This document shows positions 43,995 through 45,061 of a stretch of 45,061 bases of DNA, piece by piece. Position numbers and translations under genes: made by a program. Position 1 is the first letter of the stretch; each line of letters begins with the position of its first letter. The notes beneath the pieces were generated by a model, which worked only from the letters and a program-made list of their open reading frames with translations, had not been told where the DNA came from and made no database searches. The DNA comes from Chromatiaceae bacterium (GTDB taxonomy: Bacteria > Pseudomonadota > Gammaproteobacteria > Chromatiales > Chromatiaceae). The DNA is taken from contig JACDZG010000055.1 of assembly GCA_013426805.1 (NCBI GenBank), positions 1 to 45,061 on the forward strand. The letters run 5' to 3'.

Positions 43995-44882
43995 ATGTTC
44001 GAACCCAACGAGTGGTTTACCGAAGTCGTCGAGGACGAGGGTTCAGCCTTCTCACTCAAGGTCACCGAGAAGCTCCATGAGGAGCAGACGCCCTACCAGT
44101 TGATCGAGGTTTACGCCACCGCGGGCTTCGGCAACCTGATGGTGATCGACGGCTTTGTCATGCTCACCAGTCGCGACAACTTTCTCTACCACGAGATGAT
44201 GTCCCATCCCGCCCTCTTCACCCACCCCAATCCGCGGCGGGTGTGTATCATCGGCGGCGGCGATTGCGGCACCCTGCGCGAGGTGCTCAAGCACGACGGC
44301 GTCGCGTCGGTGGTGCAGATCGACATCGATGAGGGCGTCACCCTGGCCGCCGAGTGTTTCTTCCCCGAACTCACCGCGTCCAACGAAGACCCGCGGGCGC
44401 GGCTGCTCTTCGAGGACGGCATCGGCTGGATTCAGGAGGCTCCGCCCGGCAGCCTCGACCTGATCATCGTCGACAGCACCGACCCCGTGGGACCCGCGGT
44501 CGGGCTCTTCACCGCCGATTTCTATGCGGACTGCGCGCGCGCGCTGGATCAGGGCGGCATCCTGGTGCAGCAGAGCGAGTCGCCCCTCTATCACATACAC
44601 ATCCTCACCGACATGCACATCGCCATGCGCGGTGCCGGTTTCAGTGACACCCGATCGCTGTTCTTCCCCCAGACCGTCTATCCCTCCGGCTGGATGACCG
44701 CCACCCTGGCCGGCAAGGGTGCCGGCGCCTTAGACGGTGTGCGCGTTGCCGATGTTCGCGCCAAATCCTTCGACACCCAGTACTACAATGCCGAGATTCA
44801 TCAGGCCGCACTGGCCCAACCCGAGTTTTTTCGCCGTGCCCTGACTGCCGCGCTGCAGACTGCCCAGACCGCGGGGGCCTAG
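43995..44882 (+). CDS. speE: Spermidine synthase
   Basis: This protein of 295 residues transfers the aminopropyl group of decarboxylated SAM to putrescine. Landmarks: GFGNLMVIDGFVMLTSRDNFLYHEMMSH (substrate loop), the SAM-binding IIGGGDCGTLREVLKH (GGGDGG in most, GGGDCG here), QIDIDEGV, and the catalytic-loop DLIIVDSTDPVGPAVGLF. Length is normal. AAGGAAG precedes the ATG. A speD for the decarboxylase is not found within this window. Confidence 0.92.
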   Translation: MFEPNEWFTEVVEDEGSAFSLKVTEKLHEEQTPYQLIEVYATAGFGNLMVIDGFVMLTSRDNFLYHEMMSHPALFTHPNPRRVCIIGGGDCGTLREVLKHDGVASVVQIDIDEGVTLAAECFFPELTASNEDPRARLLFEDGIGWIQEAPPGSLDLIIVDSTDPVGPAVGLFTADFYADCARALDQGGILVQQSESPLYHIHILTDMHIAMRGAGFSDTRSLFFPQTVYPSGWMTATLAGKGAGALDGVRVADVRAKSFDTQYYNAEIHQAALAQPEFFRRALTAALQTAQTAGA

Positions 44883-44887
44883 GCAGC

Positions 44888-44913
44888 GTGTCGGTGCGAC
44901 TTCAGTCGCACCT
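44888..44913 (+). repeat. GGTGCGACTTCAGTCGCACC palindrome, third copy
   Basis: GTGTCGGTGCGACTTCAGTCGCACCT lies 6 bases after the speE stop. It matches 32775-32800 closely. The related TTTAGGCGATTTCCGA follows at 45016-45031, so the element is here split by the repeat at 44948. Confidence 0.7.
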
Positions 44914-44947
44914 GCGTCCGAGCCGATGGTGGGCGGTATAGACTTCG

Positions 44948-45001
44948 TACCTGATATCCAGACAGACCCTTGGTGTAGGGGCGGGTTTGAAACCCGCCCC
45001 T
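44948..45001 (+). repeat. Dispersed repeat: TACCTGATATCC...AGGGGCGGG hairpin, copy 2
   Basis: It is the inverse of the copy at 39522-39574. The hairpin arms are AGGGGCGGGTTT (44977-44988) and AAACCCGCCCCT (44990-45001). It may serve as terminator of speE or be a mobile short element. Confidence 0.75.
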
Positions 45002-45061
45002 AGCAGCTGTCGGACTTTAGGCGATTTCCGAATAAGACGCTATCAAGAATCAAGCTCCGTA

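Overview
The window looks like chromosomal DNA from a GC-rich gammaproteobacterium. A gold/copper-type bufferin operon, an LpxD-like lipid A enzyme, a MsrA-MsrB fusion, many multi-PAS sensor kinases and abundant short palindromic repeats together suggest a Chromatiaceae-like purple sulfur bacterium. That placement is inference: there is no rRNA gene, tRNA gene or photosynthesis gene here to fix it.

Layout. 1-1.3 kb: two overlapping minus-strand genes for a secreted and a membrane protein of unknown function. 1.67-5.1 kb: a visibly AT-richer island with three tightly coupled plus-strand genes: a ParB-fold protein, an unrecognised protein with a nuclease-like DxxID...GQVATG block, and an SPPY-type DNA methyltransferase. 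This is the best candidate for an undescribed system, probably a restriction-modification or epigenetic defence cassette. 5.2-8.5 kb: a bufferin operon (bufA precursor, bufB MNIO/DUF692, bufC DUF2063, DoxX) ending in an SDR whose catalytic Ser and Tyr are replaced. 8.9-10.5 kb: a decayed STAND NTPase/TPR gene and a small protein built of seven 9-residue repeats. 10.6-14.2 kb: a sigma54 activator divergent from a periplasmic MsrA-thioredoxin-MsrB fusion; the intergenic region holds a good -24/-12 promoter and two copies of a 10-bp site. 14.4-17.9 kb: small envelope genes, including a 46-residue lipoprotein, a secreted putative hydrolase, an L,D-transpeptidase, a glycine-rich exported protein and a CsbD-like protein.

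18-33 kb is dominated by signal transduction: a receiver-ATPase protein, a 1471-residue hybrid kinase, a remnant of an HD-GYP response regulator, FieF, a Crp pseudogene, a hybrid kinase with its coupled regulator, and two tandem GGDEF-EAL proteins, of which the second has an altered EAL metal site. 33-37 kb: an intact Crp/Fnr regulator, an ABC permease remnant, an lpxD-like gene, a TPR membrane protein and a DUF4332 protein. 37-45 kb: an OmpR/EnvZ-type pair, a Bcp peroxiredoxin, a kinase with a pseudo-receiver followed by a PAS response regulator and an ArsR-type repressor, and spermidine synthase.

Two themes recur. First, overlapping start/stop codons (ATGA) join many genes into operons: nuclease-like/methyltransferase, SDR/DoxX, kinase/HD-GYP remnant, kinase/regulator, OmpR/EnvZ and PAS-regulator/ArsR. 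Second, intergenic regions carry several families of dispersed palindromic repeats, next to several decayed genes, which points to frequent local rearrangement. Domain positions are approximate. No database search was run.
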